A stretch of 64,000 bases of DNA from Thermomonas carbonis (GTDB taxonomy: Bacteria > Pseudomonadota > Gammaproteobacteria > Xanthomonadales > Xanthomonadaceae), in NCBI RefSeq assembly GCF_014396975.1, contig NZ_CP060719.1:3382001-3446000 (forward strand). The letters are read 5' to 3'. This document shows, piece after piece, positions 11,930 to 21,444 of this stretch. Numbering within the stretch: position 1 is the first letter of the stretch; each line of letters opens with the position of its first letter. The notes below the pieces were generated by a model, which worked only from the letters and a program-made list of their open reading frames with translations, did no database searches and had not been told where the DNA came from. The translations under genes were made by a program, and so were the position numbers.

Positions 11930-12361
11930 TCACGTCGCCGGCTTGCGCACCTGGAACTCGCCGAGCAGCTTGCGGCCATCCTTCAGCGTGAACTCGACCA
12001 CGACGCGGCTGCCCGGTTTCAAGGGCGCACTGGGCTTCATCAACATCAGGTGCAGCCCTCCGGGCTGCAGCACCGCCGCACGGTCCGGGGCGATGCGCAA
12101 TTCCGGCACTTCACGCATGCGGTTGACCCCATCGACCCGCTTCGACTCGTGCAGTTCCACGCTGGCATAAGCCGGGCTGCTGGCGGACACGATGGTCGCC
12201 GGCATCGCACAATTGTTGTCGATGCGACCGAAGCCGGCTTGCATCGGCATGCCGCCGGGCAGCAGGCGGATCCAACCGTCCTTCACCTGTGGCGTGCAGT
12301 CGCGCGCGACGGCGGAAAACGGCAGCAGGAGGGCGGCGAGCAGCCATGCGTGCTTGGTCAT
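11930..12361 (-). CDS. Periplasmic copper chaperone, PCu(A)C family
   Basis: Secreted protein of 143 aa that binds Cu(I) and in related bacteria delivers it to cytochrome oxidase. ATG 12361 opens a Sec signal peptide (MTKHAWLLAALLLPFSAVA). The mature part contains the family Met/His set: HESKRVDGVNRM, then GGLHLMLM. Two Cys (one just after the signal, one near the middle) could form a disulphide. A longer in-frame start at 12415 would spoil the signal peptide. It stands alone, convergent with the thioesterase and divergent from the crotonase gene. Confidence 0.88.
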   Translation of the reverse strand: MTKHAWLLAALLLPFSAVARDCTPQVKDGWIRLLPGGMPMQAGFGRIDNNCAMPATIVSASSPAYASVELHESKRVDGVNRMREVPELRIAPDRAAVLQPGGLHLMLMKPSAPLKPGSRVVVEFTLKDGRKLLGEFQVRKPAT

Positions 12362-12408
12362 GCGCCTATGATACCGGCACACGCCCATCGCCTTGCCCGG
12401 GAGCCCGC

Positions 12409-13166
12409 ATGCCACTGATCGAAACCAGCATCCATGGCGACATCCATGAACTCCGCCTCGCGCGCGCTCCGGTCAATGCGCTGAATCCGGAACTGTGCGA
12501 GGCCTTGACGCAAGCGCTTGCCGATGCGGTCGAGGCGGGTGCGCAGGGCGTCGTCCTTGCGGGTGGACCCAAGGTGTTCTCTGCCGGGCTGGACGTGCCT
12601 TACCTGCTCTCGCTCGGCGACGACCAGGACGCGCTGCTGCGCTCATGGACGGTGTTCTTCGGCGCGGCACGCGCACTGGTCGCATGCCCGGTGCCGGTGG
12701 TCGCCGCATTGGCCGGGCACTCGCCCGCCGGGGCTGCGTGCTGGCCCTGTGCTGCGACTACCGGATCATGGCCGAAGGACCGTATCGCATCGGCCTCAAC
12801 GAAACCCAGGTTGGACTGGTCGCACCGGAAGGGATCCAGTCGCTGCTGGCGCGGATGGTCGGGCCGCATCGTGCGGAACGATTGCTGGTAGCCGGCGAGA
12901 TGGTGGATTCCAGCGAGGCCCTGCGCATCGGCCTGGTGGACGAACTCACCGGCATCGACGACGTCGCCACCCGCGCCCGGGTCTGGCTGGAAGCCCTGCT
13001 GCAATTGCCGCGCGTACCGATGCTGCGAACCCGCGCGATCGCCCGCGCCGCGGTGATCGATTGTTTGCGCGCCGAACGCATCGAGTTGTCGAAGTTCGTG
13101 GCCGGCTGGATGGAACCGGACACCCAGGCCGCGCTGCGGGCGATGCTGGCGCGCATCGGGAAATAA
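12409..13166 (+). pseudogene. Enoyl-CoA hydratase/isomerase family protein, frameshifted
   Basis: Crotonase-fold protein of about 252 residues acting on acyl-CoA. The first frame reads MPLIETSIHGDIHELRLARA... to GHSPAG, and the next frame continues GCVLALCCDYRIMAEG... to the natural end. The break is at 12730-12733, where a run of four G interrupts what should be a SPAGGCVLAL motif; one extra G would restore a single frame. The oxyanion-hole regions (SAGLDVPYLLSL and AGGC) look normal. Either this gene is freshly broken or one base was lost in sequencing. It is a distant paralogue of the intact crotonase at 15893. Confidence 0.85.
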
Positions 13167-13173
13167 CGAGGGC

Positions 13174-13193
13174 GGAGGCGTCAGCACGCCTCC
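13174..13193. terminator. Hairpin between convergent crotonase and sulfurtransferase genes
   Basis: GGAGGCGT-CAGC-ACGCCTCC is a perfect 8-bp stem just after the crotonase stop and just before the sulfurtransferase stop. There is no clear T run, so termination is inferred from the position. Confidence 0.45.
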
Positions 13194-13199
13194 TTCGGC

Positions 13200-14048
13200 T
13201 CAAGGCCCGGTCGCCACCGGACGCGACGGGTCCTGGATCCAGCCGCTCCACGACCCGGTGAACAGTTTCGCGCCCTTCAACCCGGCACGTTCCATCGCCA
13301 GGATATTGTGGCAGGCGGTCACGCCCGAGCCGCACATCAGCACAGTCGCGGCCGGATCGCGGCCGCCCAGCAGCGCGCGGAATTCGTCGGCCAGCTGCAT
13401 CGGCGACTTGAAGCGGCCATCCGTCAGGTTGCTGGCGAAAGGACGGTTGATCGCGCCCGGCACGTGGCCCGCGACCCGGTCGATCGGTTCTTCCTCGCCG
13501 CGGAAGCGCGCCGGTGCGCGGGCATCGACCAGCAGGCCGCTCTCGAAGAGATGCGACTCGACCTGGTCGGCATCCAGCAATCGGCTGCGGTCGAAATCCG
13601 CGGCTTCGTAACGACTGGGTGGCCGCTGGAACGGCGAACTCGCAACCGGCAGGCCCATCGCAGTCCACCGCGCCCAGCCGCCATCGAGTACCGCCACCTT
13701 TTCATGACCCAGCAGCCGCAGCAGGAACCACAGCCGGGCCGCATAGGCACCGTCGCCATCGTCGTAGGCGATGACCTGCGAATGCGCGTCGATGCCCCAG
13801 CTGCGCAGTTTGGCGACGAGGACTTCGGCCTGCGGCCACGGATGGCGGCCTTCGCCGTGCGGCCCCATGTCCGACAGGTCACGTTCCAGATGTGCGTAAG
13901 CGGCCCCGGGCAGGTGCGAGCGCAGGTAGGCCTGTTCACCCACGTTGGGGTCGAGCAGCGAGAAGCGGCAGTCCAGCACCACCAGGTCGGGGCGGCCAAG
14001 CGCCACCGCCAGGGTTTCGGCTTGTACCAGGGTCGTCCATCCGGCCAT
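13200..14048 (-). CDS. sseA: Rhodanese / 3-mercaptopyruvate sulfurtransferase
   Basis: Two-domain rhodanese of 282 aa that transfers sulfane sulfur to cyanide or thiols. The N-terminal rhodanese domain is non-catalytic; the C-terminal domain carries the active-site loop CGSGVTA with Cys at about residue 239. CGSGVTA is the mercaptopyruvate-type loop (thiosulfate enzymes have CRxGxxR or similar), so 3-mercaptopyruvate is the likelier donor. The start MAGWTTLVQAETLAVAL follows GGGAGAA. The upstream Nudix frame runs 113 bases into this gene (see that entry). Confidence 0.9.
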   Translation of the reverse strand: MAGWTTLVQAETLAVALGRPDLVVLDCRFSLLDPNVGEQAYLRSHLPGAAYAHLERDLSDMGPHGEGRHPWPQAEVLVAKLRSWGIDAHSQVIAYDDGDGAYAARLWFLLRLLGHEKVAVLDGGWARWTAMGLPVASSPFQRPPSRYEAADFDRSRLLDADQVESHLFESGLLVDARAPARFRGEEEPIDRVAGHVPGAINRPFASNLTDGRFKSPMQLADEFRALLGGRDPAATVLMCGSGVTACHNILAMERAGLKGAKLFTGSWSGWIQDPSRPVATGP

Positions 14049-14673
14049 CAGGTTCTCCCGGGGGCGCGGGCGCCAGGCGCTCGCGGAGGTTGAACAGGAT
14101 CGAGGCGGTCACACCCCAGATCCGTTGCGGTTGGTAGCGGTATTGGAACACGTGGCGCGCCCGTCCGCCGAAATGCAGGGTGATCCGTTCCAGCTGATCA
14201 GGATCCAGCAGCCAGTCCAGTGGCACTTCGAAAACCTCGGCCACTTCCGATGGATCGGGTTTCGGCACGAAGTCCGGCGCGACCAGCACCAAGGCAGGTT
14301 GCACGCGGAAGCCGGTGATGGTCAGCAATGGATCCAGGTAACCCAGCGGCTCTGCCTGCGCGGCATGCAGGCCCACTTCCTCGGCGGCCTCGCGCAGGGC
14401 GGCATCGAGCGGCGTTGCATCGCCAGGCTCCATCCGTCCACCTGGAAAACTGACCTGACCGCCATGCTGCCGGAGCGCCTCGTTGCGACGCGTCAGCAGG
14501 ACGCTGGCCCCTTCATCGCGCGGGATCACGCCAACCAGTACCGCGGCCCCCTGCGGTTCGCCCGGCGACAACAAGCCATCGAGCTCGAACAGATTCCAAG
14601 GATCGCCGACGGGGGGCGACGCAAGCGGATGCAGGGCACCACGCAGCCGCGCCGCGAGCGCCTCGGCGTTCAT
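13936..14673 (-). CDS. Nudix hydrolase, CoA pyrophosphatase (NudL/YeaB) type
   Basis: Cytoplasmic Mg-dependent pyrophosphohydrolase, probably acting on CoA derivatives. The Nudix box is seen as GGRMEPGDATPLDAALREAA followed by EEVGL, with the TPxxAALREAxEE pattern of the CoA-specific subfamily. ATG 14673 (MNAEALAARL) overlaps the DUF1289 stop by ATGA. The C-terminal 37 or so codons overlap the sulfurtransferase gene and are Pro/Gly/Arg rich, unlike the family. One more C in the CCCCC run near 14059 would end this gene at a TGA overlapping the sulfurtransferase ATG. The true end is therefore probably about 14047 and an indel is likely. Confidence 0.85.
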   Translation of the reverse strand: MNAEALAARLRGALHPLASPPVGDPWNLFELDGLLSPGEPQGAAVLVGVIPRDEGASVLLTRRNEALRQHGGQVSFPGGRMEPGDATPLDAALREAAEEVGLHAAQAEPLGYLDPLLTITGFRVQPALVLVAPDFVPKPDPSEVAEVFEVPLDWLLDPDQLERITLHFGGRARHVFQYRYQPQRIWGVTASILFNLRERLAPAPPGEPDGRMDDPGTSRNPGGGAWPPRPGGAGLPLLAARPQRG

Positions 14674-14861
14674 GTCGCTTCGCGCGTCAGGGCGCGCCGC
14701 GGAAGCACCTCGTCCATCATCCGCAGGCGCGCGTCGTCGTTCATCATCGGCCATGCCGCGATCTCGTTGCCCGTGCGATGACATCCGGTGCACAGACCTT
14801 CGTCATCGATCAAGCAAACGCCGATGCAGGGACTGAGGACGGCACGGTACTGGAACGTCAT
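14670..14861 (-). CDS. DUF1289 domain small Cys protein
   Basis: A 63-residue cytoplasmic protein of the DUF1289 family, function unknown. It shows the family pattern SPCIGVCLIDDEGLCTGCHR, four Cys spaced as a likely metal site, followed by a basic helix. ATG 14861 gives the usual short N-terminus (MTFQYRAVL). Its stop overlaps the start of the Nudix gene (ATGA), so the two are translationally coupled, an arrangement that ends with the sulfurtransferase gene. Confidence 0.85.
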   Translation of the reverse strand: MTFQYRAVLSPCIGVCLIDDEGLCTGCHRTGNEIAAWPMMNDDARLRMMDEVLPRRALTREAT

Positions 14862-14958
14862 GGGATCCGGGTCCTGGCAAGGCGCTGGCGCTGTCAATCC
14901 CTCTGAAACGCGATGCGCCGGCAGGACCGGCGCATCGGGGAGAGCCTGGTGCGGTCGA

Positions 14959-15678
14959 TTACTTGACGCTGCCCAGCTCGACCTGGATGGCGATCGCCTG
15001 CTGCGCGAACTGCTGGTTCTGGTCGCCAGTGCCCTTGCCCGGCGGCACAACCACTTCCCACACCGCGCCCTGCTGCATCAACGGCAGGGTTTCCTTCAGC
15101 GCCGGGATCGGGGCATCGGAGACCTTGAACGCAGCCGGTGTCTGCACGCCGCTGAGCGGCACGCCGACTGCGGCGAGGAAGCTGCGGAAGCCGATCTGCA
15201 CCTGGCTGTTGGCGGTCGCCTTGGCACCGGTGCCCGGCTTGGCGATGCGGTACATGATGCCGCTCGGCAGCGTGACCACGCCTTCCTGCGTCTTGTACTG
15301 GGTGACGAAGTTGGCGGACTGCGCCTTGTTGTCGTCCAGCGCCTTGCGGAACTGCGCTTCCATCTTCTGCTGCACGCGCTGCTGGAAGCCGGAATAAGCC
15401 GCACCCAACTGCTGTTCGGTGTAGGCCGGGGTTTTCTTGCCATAGGCATCCTGCAGGCCGCGGATCACGGTGGCGATGTCGACCGGCTCACCGGAGTTCT
15501 GCAGGTCCTGGCCCAGCGACCAGCCGAAGGCATAGCTGGCGTGGGTCTTGTCGACCACCGGGGCGGCGGCGGGCTTGGCCGCAGGGGTGGCCGGAGTGGC
15601 CGGCTTGGTCTGAGCGGTGGCGATGCCGGCGGTCAGGGTCAGGGCCGCCAGGCTGGCAGCAAGCACATGCAACTTCAT
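14959..15678 (-). CDS. FKBP-type peptidyl-prolyl isomerase-like exported protein
   Basis: A 239-residue protein with a signal peptide (MKLHVLAASLAALTLTAG, cleaved near ATAQ), a Pro/Ala/Lys linker, and an FKBP-type N-terminal dimerisation helix region (SYAFGWSLGQDLQ...). The C-terminal part has the usual lead-in LPSGIMYRIAKPGTG and a final PPGKGTG where active FKBPs have the conserved IPP-LAYG loop, so the FKBP domain looks degenerate and isomerase activity is uncertain. ATG 15678 is chosen because it opens the signal peptide. It acts in the periplasm or at the outer membrane as a fold helper, by inference. Confidence 0.8.
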   Translation of the reverse strand: MKLHVLAASLAALTLTAGIATAQTKPATPATPAAKPAAAPVVDKTHASYAFGWSLGQDLQNSGEPVDIATVIRGLQDAYGKKTPAYTEQQLGAAYSGFQQRVQQKMEAQFRKALDDNKAQSANFVTQYKTQEGVVTLPSGIMYRIAKPGTGAKATANSQVQIGFRSFLAAVGVPLSGVQTPAAFKVSDAPIPALKETLPLMQQGAVWEVVVPPGKGTGDQNQQFAQQAIAIQVELGSVK

Positions 15679-15892
15679 CCACAACCTCGTCGTTTGTATG
15701 GTGCCGCCGAAGGGCGGTACCGGGCTCCGGCACACGGCCGGAAGGATTGTCTGGCGCCGGTCGAACTGCCCCGGCATGACACGCTAGGATACCGGCCATG
15801 GCACTTAACCGCCACTGAGGCCAGCCAATCCGACACCCTTGCGTGGCGGAAGTTCCGGCCCGCCCTTTCCCATTCATGTTTCGAGGGACCGC

Positions 15893-16675
<783 letters not shown>

Positions 16676-16682
16676 GCGTTGC

Positions 16683-16760
16683 CGTGATCCCGGCGAACAC
16701 CGGGATCACGCCTCTTCGAGGATCCGTGAAAGCAAGCTGGATCCCGGCGTTCGCCGGGAT
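16683..16760. repeat. REP-like pair of palindromes (copy 1)
   Basis: Two hairpins lie between the crotonase gene and the Cys-rich gene: CGTGATCCCGG/CCGGGATCACG (16683-16710) and ATCCCGGCG/CGCCGGGAT (16741-16760). The second, with flanks CTGG...GACGAGC, recurs almost exactly at 28231-28259. This is a dispersed intergenic element of the GGATCCCGGC-N4-GCCGGGATGACG type common in proteobacterial genomes. Confidence 0.85.
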
Positions 16761-16776
16761 GACGAGCAGGAGCGAC

Positions 16777-17151
16777 ATGTCCGTTTCGACCCACTGCGCA
16801 TCATGCCCCTGCACGCACCCGGACCCGGTACATGCCGTGCTGGCCGCTTTGATCGCTGACGACCTCGACGCCGCGCTGCAACTCGGCTTGCTGGATGCGC
16901 AGCCCTGCCCCGGCTGCGACGGCGGTTGCAATGCGCGATTGATCGAAGCACGCGACGCCCGCCTTGTCGCGCTGGCCGCACGCGAACGTCATCGCGCACG
17001 CGATGCCCGCCTGCAACGACGCAAGGCCGAACGCCAAGCGGCACGCGCGCCGGCAGCGACCATCGCCAGTGCCGCGCCTGCCCTGCCCAGCGCAGCCGCG
17101 GATGCCTTGGCGCGCGCACTGGCGAAAGCGCGCGAACGGACATCGCGATGA
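16777..17151 (+). CDS. Conserved Cys-rich protein coupled to nth
   Basis: A 124-residue cytoplasmic protein I do not recognise by name. The N-terminal half has two Cys clusters (CASCPC and CPGCDGGC), which could bind Zn or an Fe-S centre. The C-terminal half is a basic, Ala-rich helix (RERHRARDARLQRRKAERQ). Its stop overlaps the nth start (ATGA), so it is translated just before endonuclease III. The high Arg/Ala content fits the genome. A role linked to Nth cluster assembly or DNA binding is only a guess from position. Confidence 0.75.
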   Translation: MSVSTHCASCPCTHPDPVHAVLAALIADDLDAALQLGLLDAQPCPGCDGGCNARLIEARDARLVALAARERHRARDARLQRRKAERQAARAPAATIASAAPALPSAAADALARALAKARERTSR

Positions 17152-17840
17152 CGACCAGGCAACGCGCGGCGCGCGGCAGCAAACTGCGCCCCGGTGAAAT
17201 CACCGAACTGTTCGAGCGCCTGCAGGCGCTGGATCCCGCGCCGACCACCGAACTCGACTACACCACGCCGTTCGAGTTGCTGGTCGCGGTGGTGCTGTCC
17301 GCGCAGGCCACCGACGTCGGCGTGAACAAGGCCACGCGCAAGCTGTATCCGGTGGCGAATACGCCGGCAGCGATCCTGTCGCTCGGCGAGGAAACGCTGA
17401 AGGGCTACATCAGCACCATCGGCCTGTTCAACGCCAAGGCCGCGAACCTGATCGCGCTTTGCCGGCTGTTGCTGGAACGCCACGACGGCGAAGTCCCGCG
17501 CACGCGCGAAGCGCTGGAGGCGCTGCCCGGCGTGGGTCGCAAGACCGCGAACGTGGTGCTCAATACCGCGTTCGGCGAACCGACCATTGCCGTCGATACG
17601 CACATCTTCCGCGTCTCCAACCGCACCGGGCTTGCGCCGGGCAAGGACGTGCGCACGGTCGAGGACAAGCTGGTCCGGCTGGTCCCCGACGCCTTCAAGC
17701 GCGATGCCCATCACTGGCTGATCCTGCACGGGCGCTATACCTGCAAGGCACGCACGCCGGACTGCGCGCACTGCGTCCTCCATGACCTCTGCCGCTGGCC
17801 GGAGAAAACCGCATTGGCAGGGCCGGTGCTGCTGCCCTGA
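17148..17840 (+). CDS. nth: Endonuclease III
   Basis: Base-excision-repair DNA glycosylase/AP lyase for oxidised pyrimidines. The 230-residue protein has the helix-hairpin-helix LPGVGRKTANVVLNTAF with the catalytic Lys, the catalytic Asp in VDTHIFRVSNR, and the C-terminal 4Fe-4S loop C-X6-C-X2-C-X5-C (CKARTPDCAHCVLHDLC). The ATG 17148 overlaps the stop of the Cys-rich gene. It is followed by a strong terminator. Confidence 0.97.
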   Translation: MTTRQRAARGSKLRPGEITELFERLQALDPAPTTELDYTTPFELLVAVVLSAQATDVGVNKATRKLYPVANTPAAILSLGEETLKGYISTIGLFNAKAANLIALCRLLLERHDGEVPRTREALEALPGVGRKTANVVLNTAFGEPTIAVDTHIFRVSNRTGLAPGKDVRTVEDKLVRLVPDAFKRDAHHWLILHGRYTCKARTPDCAHCVLHDLCRWPEKTALAGPVLLP

Positions 17841-17845
17841 AAAGG

Positions 17846-17870
17846 AAAGCCCCGCACGGGGCGGGGCTTT
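17846..17870. terminator. Bidirectional terminator between nth and the TonB-like gene
   Basis: AAAGCCCCGC-ACGGG-GCGGGGCTTT is a 10-bp perfect stem placed six bases after the nth stop and upstream of the convergent gene's stop. Confidence 0.85.
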
Positions 17871-17892
17871 ACGCAAACACCAAGGCCGTCCT

Positions 17893-18594
17893 TCAACGCC
17901 CGGCGTACGCCACGCGCTCAAGTCGAACGGCCGGATCCAGTGCCAGCACCGTGTCGCGTCCGAACGCCTGCGCGTCGGGTCCGGTCCATGCGCAAGCCTG
18001 CTTGTTCGAGGAAGACACGAAACACACCGGCATCAGCAAGCGACCCGCCTGCGGCTCGCCATTGACTCGTTCGGGGCGGAAGGTCCAGTCCCGCGCGGCG
18101 GCCATTGCGGCATTGGCCATGGCCAGATTGACGCCGCCGACCGTGTCGTGCACGTCGACCGCACGCACCCGCCCCTGCGCGTCCATGTCGATTTGAAGGA
18201 CGATCACGCCCTGCTGGCCACGCACTTGCGCGGCAACTGGAAACGCAGGCTTGCGCAAGCTGTCCGGTGCCGGGCCTGCGGTTGCCGACAACACCTGCGC
18301 ACTGTCGGTGCCTTCGCCCGGGATCGCGGTGACCCGTACCCAGGTAGTCGTGCGTATCGGGGTGCCGTCGCGTTGCGCGGGCCGGAACACCCAGTCGCGC
18401 AACGCTTGCTGCAACTGAGTGGTCGTGGCGTCGGCGGCATCGCGCAGCGGGGTCGCCGATAACAGCGCACCACGTTCGTCGAGTTCGACCTGGAAGGTAT
18501 AGACCTTCGCCTGCTGGGGCTGCCCCGCCGCGGCCGCCAGCGTGGCCAGCGCCGACATGCCCAGGATCCAACGCGCCCATTGCTTCGTGCTCAT
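17893..18594 (-). CDS. Exported TonB C-terminal-like domain protein
   Basis: A 233-residue protein with a signal peptide or N-terminal anchor (MSTKQWARWILGMSALATLA). It holds two repeats resembling the TonB C-terminal fold: one around LRDWVFRPAQRDGTPIRTTT and one around GQQGVIVLQIDMDAQGRVR...AAARDWTFRPERVNGEPQ. It lacks the long Pro-rich spacer of a true TonB, so it is better described as a periplasmic TonB-domain protein of unknown partner. A weak Pho-box-like sequence lies upstream at 18660-18677. Confidence 0.7.
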   Translation of the reverse strand: MSTKQWARWILGMSALATLAAAAGQPQQAKVYTFQVELDERGALLSATPLRDAADATTTQLQQALRDWVFRPAQRDGTPIRTTTWVRVTAIPGEGTDSAQVLSATAGPAPDSLRKPAFPVAAQVRGQQGVIVLQIDMDAQGRVRAVDVHDTVGGVNLAMANAAMAAARDWTFRPERVNGEPQAGRLLMPVCFVSSSNKQACAWTGPDAQAFGRDTVLALDPAVRLERVAYAGR

Positions 18595-18774
18595 CGCTTG
18601 TCTCCGGCTCAACACATGTTGATGACGCCGCGATGACAACGCAGACGGAATCGCTGTAGGTGACAGCCAGATTACAAGGCACGAAAAGCATGACGGATGG
18701 TCGGTTTTGTTAGACGAACGGTCGCCGGTGACATCGGCTTGTCATATCCGCGTGTTCCGCAACGGCGCTTTCGG

Positions 18775-19638
18775 TCAGTGGTGCTCGCCGCTGCGCAACC
18801 ACTTGGTCAGGATCCACTTCTCGCCCGCGTGCACCGGCGCGCCCCCATGCAGGGTTTTCGTCATCGGATGGGGGCGGTCGTAGCTGAAGAACACGGCATT
18901 GCCGCGGATGGCGGAGACCTCGAAATGCACATCGGGAAACACCGTGGCACCGCCGCGCTCGGGCGTATTGAGGTACATGACCAGGCTTGCGACGCGCTGC
19001 CCTCCACGCGCGAGGGTCTTCGCGCTGCCGGGGCGCGCGGGATCGAAGTAGTCGTGGTGCGGCTTGTATTCCGCCCCAGGCCCATAGCGCAGTATTTGCA
19101 GGCCTTCGCCATTCTCTACCGGCCAGTCCAGCAGAGCCGCGATGCGACCTTCCACGCGCTGGCACAACGCATCCTGCCCGCGCTGCAGGTAGACGCCCTC
19201 GCTGGTACGACCGTCGTTGGGCTCGTCGGCACCAGTGTCCAGGTTCAGTGTGTCCGATCGCCGCAAGCGCGGACGAGCAAGTTCGATGAACGCTGCGCAT
19301 TCCTCATCGGACAACAAGCTGCCGAACACCACCACCCGCGGCAGCAACATGTTGCACAGAACCCGCACATTGCGATCGGGCAGGACAATTTCGCCGGTGT
19401 CGTTGTTGCGCACCGGGGACGGCACCGGCAACGAGGTTGGCAAGCCATGATCCTGCGCATGCCGCTGCAGGTAGTCACGCATCGCATCATCCAGTGCATC
19501 CGCGGCGGCGCCCTCCTCCCAACCTTGTTCGATCAGCGGGCCAAGCATCACCTCGGGATTCGCCCCGGCCTGCGCCTGCAGCAACGCCCATTCCACGAAC
19601 TCGACGGACAGTCTCCGATGTTCGGATTCGTTCTGCAT
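18775..19638 (-). CDS. 2-oxoglutarate/Fe(II)-dependent prolyl 4-hydroxylase-like oxygenase
   Basis: A 287-residue oxygenase whose C-terminal half is a P4Hc domain. Iron ligands are seen as HxD at residues 194-196 (HHDYFD) and a distal His at about 264 (LHGGAPV); Lys 274 in GEKW should bind 2-oxoglutarate. The N-terminal ~100 residues are helical and unassigned. ATG 19638 (MQNESEHRR) is preferred to the upstream in-frame start at 19698. No substrate candidate adjoins. The 180 bases to the next gene and the 231 bases upstream hold nothing I can name. Confidence 0.88.
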   Translation of the reverse strand: MQNESEHRRLSVEFVEWALLQAQAGANPEVMLGPLIEQGWEEGAAADALDDAMRDYLQRHAQDHGLPTSLPVPSPVRNNDTGEIVLPDRNVRVLCNMLLPRVVVFGSLLSDEECAAFIELARPRLRRSDTLNLDTGADEPNDGRTSEGVYLQRGQDALCQRVEGRIAALLDWPVENGEGLQILRYGPGAEYKPHHDYFDPARPGSAKTLARGGQRVASLVMYLNTPERGGATVFPDVHFEVSAIRGNAVFFSYDRPHPMTKTLHGGAPVHAGEKWILTKWLRSGEHH

Positions 19639-19869
19639 GTGTCTACTTTCCCAGAAGTGCATGACAACCAAGTTCGCAACGCCAATCGTGACAGGCATGT
19701 GTCAACGCGACACGTTCAACTCCAGAACTGAAAAGAAACCGCAATACAACATTCCTACTCTGGCGCCAGATTCACGCGACGGGGTGCAAGTCTGCGTGGG
19801 TGCGCTGCATGCAAGAGCGGACACCACCCAGTTGCACTCCGGCCTTCCCAATGCCCGGAGATTCGAGTC

Positions 19870-21326
19870 ATGTCCAGCAAGAACAGCAAGGCCCTGTTGG
19901 CCACCATCGGCGCCATGCTTGCATTGAGCGCTTGCGGCGGCGGAGCCGATCGCGTCGCGTCGCCCGGTATCGGTGCCTTCCCGCCGCCACCCCGGTAGCT
20001 CCGCCACCGCCGCCGCCGGTAACCCCGCCGCCGGCCGCCGGCCCCGCCGCGGATTGCCCGGCAGGCTTCAACAACGTCGGCATCGTGGCCAACAACACCC
20101 TGCGCAACTGCCAGTTGCCTCAGAAGGTCGTAGGCACCCTGGTGCTGCCGAATCGCGCCGGCACCGTGTATTCGGTCAGCGGCCGCGTCGATGTCGGCGA
20201 CGACCAGGGCGGTGACGCCAATGCCCCGGTCGCCGGCAAGCAGAAAGGCATCCTGACCATGGAGCCAGGCGTGAAGGTGTTCGGTGCCGCGGGCCTCGAC
20301 TACATCGTGGTCAACCGCGGCTCGCAGATCTTTGCCGAAGGCACCGCATCGCTCCCGATCGTGATGACCAGCAAGGCGAGCATCGAAGGCACTACCAACG
20401 TCGACTCGATCGGTCAGTGGGGTGGCTTGGTGATCCTCGGCCGCGCTCCGATCAACAACTGCCCTGGCACCACCACGCCCGGCACTGCCAACTGCGAAGC
20501 GCAGGTGGAAGGCACCAATGCGTTCTTCGGTGGCAACCAGGCGGCGGACAACAGCGGCGTGCTGAAGTACTTCCGCATCCAGCACTCGGGCTTCCAGATC
20601 CTGCCGAACAACGAGCTCAACGGAATCACCGTTGCAGGCGTAGGCAGCGGCACCACGATGGACTACGTGCAGGTCCACAACAGCTCGGATGATGGCATCG
20701 AGTGGTTCGGCGGCACGGTCAATGCCAAGCACCTGGTCCTGACCGGCAATGACGACGACAGCCTCGATACCGACAATGGCTGGAATGGCCGCGTGCAGTA
20801 CGTGATCGTCAAGCAGCGCGCCGGCGGCGGCGATCGCGGCAACGAAATGAGCAACGCGGGCGGTGTCGTCCGGACTCCGGTGTCCAACCCGAAGATCGCC
20901 AACGCCACCTACATCGGACGCACCGGCGGCGGCGCCGGGATCGTGATGAACTCCGGCACCAACAGCGAGTTCTACAACACCGTGGTCACCGGCTTCGACA
21001 AGGGCTGCCTGGACGTGGATGACGCCGGCACCACGGGCAAGTTCCACTCGGTGTTCTTCTCTTGCCCGCGAGCGTTCGACGACGACGCCGACGGCGTGGC
21101 CAACATGCTGTTCATCGCCGGCACCCGCAACACGGTGAACGGCACTTCGACCCTGGTGAATACCTTCGTCAACGGTGCCAACGAATCAGCGGTGCAGGCC
21201 TACGGCCAGCTGAAGACGCTCAGCAGCTTCTTCGACGAGACCACCTATATCGGTGCAGTGAAGGACACCAGCGACAACTGGTGGAACGGTTGGACCTGCG
21301 GCCTGACCGCCGACAAGCCCTGCTGA
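19870..21326 (+). pseudogene. Beta-helix-type outer-membrane lipoprotein, frameshifted
   Basis: About 485 residues if repaired. ATG 19870 opens a lipoprotein signal with lipobox LSAC (Cys 22). This frame stops at 19998, while the next frame continues through a Pro-rich tether (APPPPPPVTPPP) into a conserved domain starting CPAGFNNVGIVANN. That domain has repeated short strands, GQWGGLVILGRAPINN, HNSSDDGIEWFGG and DNWWNGW, typical of large surface beta-helix lipoproteins. The shift lies between about 19930 and 19990, in a C-rich stretch, and needs one extra base. It sits just upstream of a TonB-dependent receptor on the same strand and probably works with it at the cell surface. The function is not known. 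Confidence 0.8.
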
Positions 21327-21444
21327 TCCAAAGCAGCCGTGACTGCGCTTGCGTGGTCCCGGCTGCATGTTGCGCAAGCCGCGTCGAATCGTGGCTCGCG
21401 CCCGATTGAAGTCGCTGCGCCCCAATGACCCGAAGGCCGTACCC

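Noticed and set aside
19639..19869. Possible Pho box before the lipoprotein (GTGACAGGCATGTGTCA region)
   Set aside because: The half-sites do not keep the 11-base repeat spacing in either orientation, so it is weaker than the three accepted boxes.
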